A stretch of DNA of 64,000 nt from Candidatus Limnocylindrales bacterium (GTDB taxonomy: Bacteria > Moduliflexota > Moduliflexia > Moduliflexales > JAUQPW01), in assembly GCA_035559535.1 (NCBI GenBank), contig DATMBG010000035.1, forward strand, positions 30,581-94,580. Direction: 5' to 3'. The notes under the pieces were generated by a model that worked only from the letters and a program-made list of their open reading frames with translations, was not told the origin of the DNA and made no database searches. Each line of letters begins with the position of its first letter. The first letter of the stretch is position 1. The position numbers and the translations under genes were made by a program. Of the stretch, positions 61,105 through 64,000 are shown piece after piece.

Positions 61105-61226
61105 TGAGAATTGGGGATTGGGAATTGGGAACTAGGCTTCTAATTCCTAATCCCTAATTTCCAATTCCTGCTTCTTATCCGGATCTATCCATTCCTTGTA
61201 CGGGCGGAGGGCCTCCGCCCCTACAG
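61105..61226. repeat. Two adjacent inverted repeats (ggggattggg type and GTACGGGCGG palindrome)
   Basis: GAATTGGGGATTGGGAATTG pairs with AATTCCTAATCCCTAATTTC (61105-61170). A separate GTACGGGCGGAGG / CCTCCGCCCCTAC palindrome lies at 61197-61226, cousin of that at 11229-11255. Confidence 0.7.
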
Positions 61227-61250
61227 TTGATTTAAAGAGGAAGGAAAAAA

Positions 61251-62174
61251 ATGATCTGCCCAAAATGTCGGTTTGAACAATCGGACCAATACACAGAGTG
61301 CCTGAGGTGCGGGGTCATCTTTACCAAATTTAAAACATCCTCAAAGGTCCAGGATCCCTCCCGACAACCGGTGTACCTACCAAAAAAGGAAGCTCAAAAA
61401 GAGTTCGAACCTCAAAGGATTGAAGAAGAAGGTTGGAAGGCTTTAGGGATAGGTTTGATTTTTGCCGGAATTATCCTTTTTTTTCCCTTCCCAACCTTTG
61501 TTTTGAGTCATTTTATTATTCTTGTTCATGAATTGGGTCATGCCCTGGCAGCCTGGCTTTTTGGTTATCCCAGTATCCCTGCGTTTGATTTCAATTATGG
61601 AGGCGGAGTTGCCATCCAACTCCAGGAGAAACCTGTGACCTGGATTCTTTTTGTCATTTATGCTTTGCTGGGTTATCTGCTTTATTTTTATCGAAAGAAT
61701 CTTCTTACCTTAACCTTCCTTCTTACATCTCTGCTTTTCTATACATTCTCTCTGTTTACCTCCTTCCATGAAATTCTCATATTGTTCATGGGACATGGCA
61801 CGGAACTTATCTTTGCAGGGATTTTTTTGTATCGGGCCCTAAGTGGCTTTGCTTGTATGACTCCTGTCGAGCGCCCACTCTACGCTTTCACCGGTTTTTT
61901 TACGGTATTTTATGATATTCGATTTTCTTACCGGCTATGGACCGACCCAGACTATCGTACTGAATATGCAGAAGCCAAAGGAGGAGGCGACTGGATGGAT
62001 TTTAGCCGCATGGCAAAGGATTATCTACCTATTGACCTGTCTACGATGGCTCTGTTCTTTTTTCTTTTATGTTTTTTACCACCTCTGCTGAGTTTTATCA
62101 TTTTCAGGTATCAAGCTTATATCTCCTCTTTTATGTTGAGATTTTTACAGAGAGAATCCGGAGGAAACCATTAA
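61251..62174 (+). CDS. Zinc-ribbon membrane protein with M50-like HELGH motif
   Basis: 307 residues. The N-terminus is a zinc ribbon (CPKCRFEQ / CLRCGVIF, residues 3-22) followed by a charged linker. Then come about seven helices, the second carrying HELGHALAAWLFGYP (HELGH at 93-97), the zinc motif of site-2-type proteases. I do not see the usual LDG/NPDG third-ligand motif; YDIRFSYRLW near residue 222 or FHEILI near 171 might stand in. It may be a membrane protease of a new subgroup or an inactive relative. Preceded by AAAGAGGAAGG as ribosome-binding site. Confidence 0.75.
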   Translation: MICPKCRFEQSDQYTECLRCGVIFTKFKTSSKVQDPSRQPVYLPKKEAQKEFEPQRIEEEGWKALGIGLIFAGIILFFPFPTFVLSHFIILVHELGHALAAWLFGYPSIPAFDFNYGGGVAIQLQEKPVTWILFVIYALLGYLLYFYRKNLLTLTFLLTSLLFYTFSLFTSFHEILILFMGHGTELIFAGIFLYRALSGFACMTPVERPLYAFTGFFTVFYDIRFSYRLWTDPDYRTEYAEAKGGGDWMDFSRMAKDYLPIDLSTMALFFFLLCFLPPLLSFIIFRYQAYISSFMLRFLQRESGGNH

Positions 62175-62644
62175 CCCGACTTCGACTTAAGTCGGAATTA
62201 ATATCAACGGGTTTGCACGGACAGGAACCATGATCAAAATTAGTACTTTGTAAAGTACTAACCTACTCAAGCAATTTTGGGGCTATAAAGAAAGAGCTAC
62301 TATTCTTTGAAACCTGGCATGGCAATTGCGAAATGTCTTCCTTGTTAAGATAAAAAGTAAGCAGGGAGTCCCTATCTGCGGTTTATCGACAAGGATTGCC
62401 GGAAAAAATGAATTTTAATCTTGCCCTTACCGAGAATTCCGTTTTGGAAATCTTAATGTCTCACTTTGGTACACTTTTATCTTCTTTCTTTGAGGAGGAA
62501 GACCCTCGTAATATTACTTCTACGTTGAAACATCACATAAGCTGTAGGAGCAGCCCTCCCCTTACCTGTTAAAGGTAATCACCCGAGAGTCGCCCTGCAG
62601 GTTATGTAACCTTTCTATGTAGATTTGGTCTAAGGAGAGAATGT
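62175..62644. other. Regulatory gap before the GAF-domain gene
   Basis: No gene seen. It contains a TAGTACTTTGTAAAGTACTA palindrome near 62252-62271, a sigma54-like site at 62315-62330, and an imperfect GCTGTAGGAGCAGCCCTCC / GAGTCGCCCTGCAG repeat near 62549-62601. TAAGGAGAGA at 62631-62640 is the ribosome-binding site of the next gene. Confidence 0.5.
62315..62330 (+). promoter_or_regulatory. Candidate sigma54 (-24/-12) promoter
   Basis: TGGCATGGCAATTGCG matches TGGCACG-N4-TTGC with GG and GC at the exact required spacing. It lies about 315 nt upstream of the GAF-sensor start. Confidence 0.5.
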
Positions 62645-64000
62645 GTGAGGGATGAAGAGAAGACAAAAGAGCAGCTTATAAAAGAACTGATAGCAGCACG
62701 TCAACAGATCGATGAGCTGAAAGCATTGGAAACCGAGCGCAAGCGGGTAGAAGAGAAATTGCGTCAGCAGAATGAGTACCTGACTGCCTTGCATGAAACC
62801 GCCCTGGCCCTCATGAACCGCCTTGAATTGACCGATTTGCTTGAAACCATCATCGTTCGGGCCGGAGGATTGATGGGAACCCAACATGGATTTATCCATT
62901 TGATCGAACCAAACAAGACAGAGATGGTAGCAAAGGTCGGGGTAGGAACCTGGAGTAGATTTATAGGTAAACGTGTAAAGTTTGGTGAGGGGATGGTTGG
63001 AAAAGTCTGGCAAACCGGCCGATCCATTGTGGTAGAGGATTATTGCAGTTGGCCAGATCGACTGCCGGACCCAAGCTTTGACATCCTTCGTGCGGTGGTG
63101 GGGGTTCCGCTCAAGTCGGGCTCGGAAGTCATAGGAGTCATCGGTCTGGTTTATTTGGACGAAGGTCGGAAATTCGGAGATGAGGCTATTGAGTTATTAA
63201 ATCGATTTGCCCAGTTGGCTTCCATTGCTTTAGACAATGCCAGGTTGTATGCCTCGGCTCAACAAGAATTAATCGAACGTAAGCGGGTAGAAGCGGAATT
63301 GCGAAAAGCCCAGGAGGCGTTAGAGCAACGGGTTAAGGAACGAACTGCCGAGCTTTCAACAACCAATGTGAGACTGGAAGAGCAGATGGTTGAGCGCAAA
63401 CGTATAGAGGAAAAACTGCGGCAACAAAATGAATATCTCACTGCTCTCCACGAGACGGCCCTGGCTTTGATGAACCGGTTGGAAATAAACGATCTGCTTA
63501 AAGCCATTGTGGTACGCGCCGGAGCCCTGGTGGGCACCTCCCATGGGTACATTCGCCTTGTCGAACCCAACGAAACTGAAATAACCCTGAAGGTAGGTAT
63601 TGGAGTTTTTACTAATTTCATCGGTCACAAACTAAAATTCGGGGAGGGGCTAAGTGGAAAAGTTTGGCAAACCGGTCAATTGATAATCGTAGAGAATTAC
63701 CATACCTGGCCGGGCCATATACCAGACCCTAGACATCACATCCTCCATGCCCAGGTTGGAATACCGCTTAAATCGGATAATAAAGTGATAGGGGTACTTT
63801 GTCTGGGGTATATGCAAGAGGGACGTGTTTTTAAAGATGAGGAGATTGAATTACTAAGCCGATTTGCCGAGTTAGCTTCCATAGCCCTGGATAACGCCCG
63901 ACTCTATACCTCCACCCAACAAGAACTGACCAAACGCATCAAAGCCGAACAAACCCTCGCCCACTACACCCAAGAATTGGAACGAAGCAACCAGGAACTC
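62645..64000 (+). CDS. Tandem-GAF sensor protein (partial, 3' end outside window)
   Basis: An open frame from the GTG at 62645 (GGAG 8 nt upstream) runs to the window end, 452 codons. Coiled coil (about 1-45), GAF domain 1 (about 46-200: LTALHETALALMNRLE, FGEGMVGKVWQTGRSIVVEDY, AVVGVPLKSG), coiled linker with an ERTAEL segment, GAF domain 2 (about 262-430: FGEGLSGKVWQTGQLIIVENY, AQVGIPLKSD), and a second linker. The GAF units and their QQNEYLTALHETALALMNRL leader are a tandem duplication. The output domain (kinase or GGDEF) lies beyond the edge; the linkers resemble those before histidine kinase domains. Confidence 0.88.
   Translation, partial: MRDEEKTKEQLIKELIAARQQIDELKALETERKRVEEKLRQQNEYLTALHETALALMNRLELTDLLETIIVRAGGLMGTQHGFIHLIEPNKTEMVAKVGVGTWSRFIGKRVKFGEGMVGKVWQTGRSIVVEDYCSWPDRLPDPSFDILRAVVGVPLKSGSEVIGVIGLVYLDEGRKFGDEAIELLNRFAQLASIALDNARLYASAQQELIERKRVEAELRKAQEALEQRVKERTAELSTTNVRLEEQMVERKRIEEKLRQQNEYLTALHETALALMNRLEINDLLKAIVVRAGALVGTSHGYIRLVEPNETEITLKVGIGVFTNFIGHKLKFGEGLSGKVWQTGQLIIVENYHTWPGHIPDPRHHILHAQVGIPLKSDNKVIGVLCLGYMQEGRVFKDEEIELLSRFAELASIALDNARLYTSTQQELTKRIKAEQTLAHYTQELERSNQEL

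Noticed and set aside
5041..62600. CRISPR array
   Set aside because: The repeats seen are inverted and word-like, with no regular direct repeats separated by unique spacers, and no cas genes.
63259..63628. Minus-strand open frames of 90-120 codons
   Set aside because: Antisense to the tandem-GAF gene; a similar shadow (62630-63027) appears over the first GAF copy because of the duplication.

Overview
The window (about 45% GC by eye) reads as chromosomal DNA of a Gram-negative, diderm bacterium. The grounds are an LpxH-type lipid A hydrolase, RseP, LepB, an XrtA-type exopolysaccharide operon, class II fructose bisphosphatase, and the cdsA-dxr-rseP and yceD-rpmF-plsX-fabH gene orders. The gene content would fit a deltaproteobacterium-like, NC10-like or other uncultured lineage, but nothing here fixes the phylum. 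Genes are dense, often overlap by ATGA, and use ATG, GTG and TTG starts.

Layout. 1-4.75 kb (minus): an exopolysaccharide operon with sugar-1-phosphate transferase, chain-length protein, tyrosine kinase and ExeA-like ATPase (cut by the window edge). 5.5-14.6 kb (minus): a thiamine regulon led by a sigma70-type promoter, a TPP riboswitch and an intrinsic terminator, then thiD, thiO, a pyrimidine-precursor ABC transporter (ThiZ, ThiX, ThiY), thiS, thiG, two thiE paralogues and thiL. 14.7-20.3 kb (minus): lpxH, dacB, cutA, fabH, plsX, rpmF, yceD. 20.5-26.4 kb (minus): an orphan solute-binding protein and a three-gene set for a polyprenyl-linked sugar or glycolipid (PA14-GT39 protein, UbiA-family protein, ChbG/HpnK-like deacetylase). 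26.4-26.8 kb: tmRNA. 27-33 kb (plus): a hypothetical exported protein, FMN reductase, cdsA, dxr, rseP, glpX. 33-37 kb (minus): a ketoacyl synthase, a SPOR protein and a small histidine kinase. 37-40 kb (plus): lepB, an LPG-synthase-like membrane protein, a Mut7-C protein, an inositol-phosphatase-family gene.

40.5-50.8 kb (plus) is a signalling block of five consecutive receiver-domain proteins: a REC-PAS-PAS histidine kinase, an Rcp1-like regulator, two paralogous REC-PAS-GGDEF-EAL proteins, and a PilB/GspE ATPase with an MshEN-like N-terminus and a C-terminal receiver. It looks like phosphorelay plus c-di-GMP control of a pilus or secretion motor. 50.9-62.2 kb holds a VTT membrane protein, uvrA, a HEAT-repeat protein, a PD40 propeller protein, an M48 protease, a Tat-exported sugar-binding protein divergent from a Gfo/Idh/MocA dehydrogenase, and a zinc-ribbon M50-like membrane protein. 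From 62.6 kb a tandem-GAF sensor runs off the window, behind a sigma54-like promoter.

Two kinds of unexplained structure stand out. (1) Two diverged copies of a roughly 165-nt element with matching stems and compensatory changes (5053-5215 and 7865-8028), which I cannot assign to a known RNA family. (2) Many gaps are filled by imperfect inverted repeats built from a short degenerate word that differs from gap to gap.
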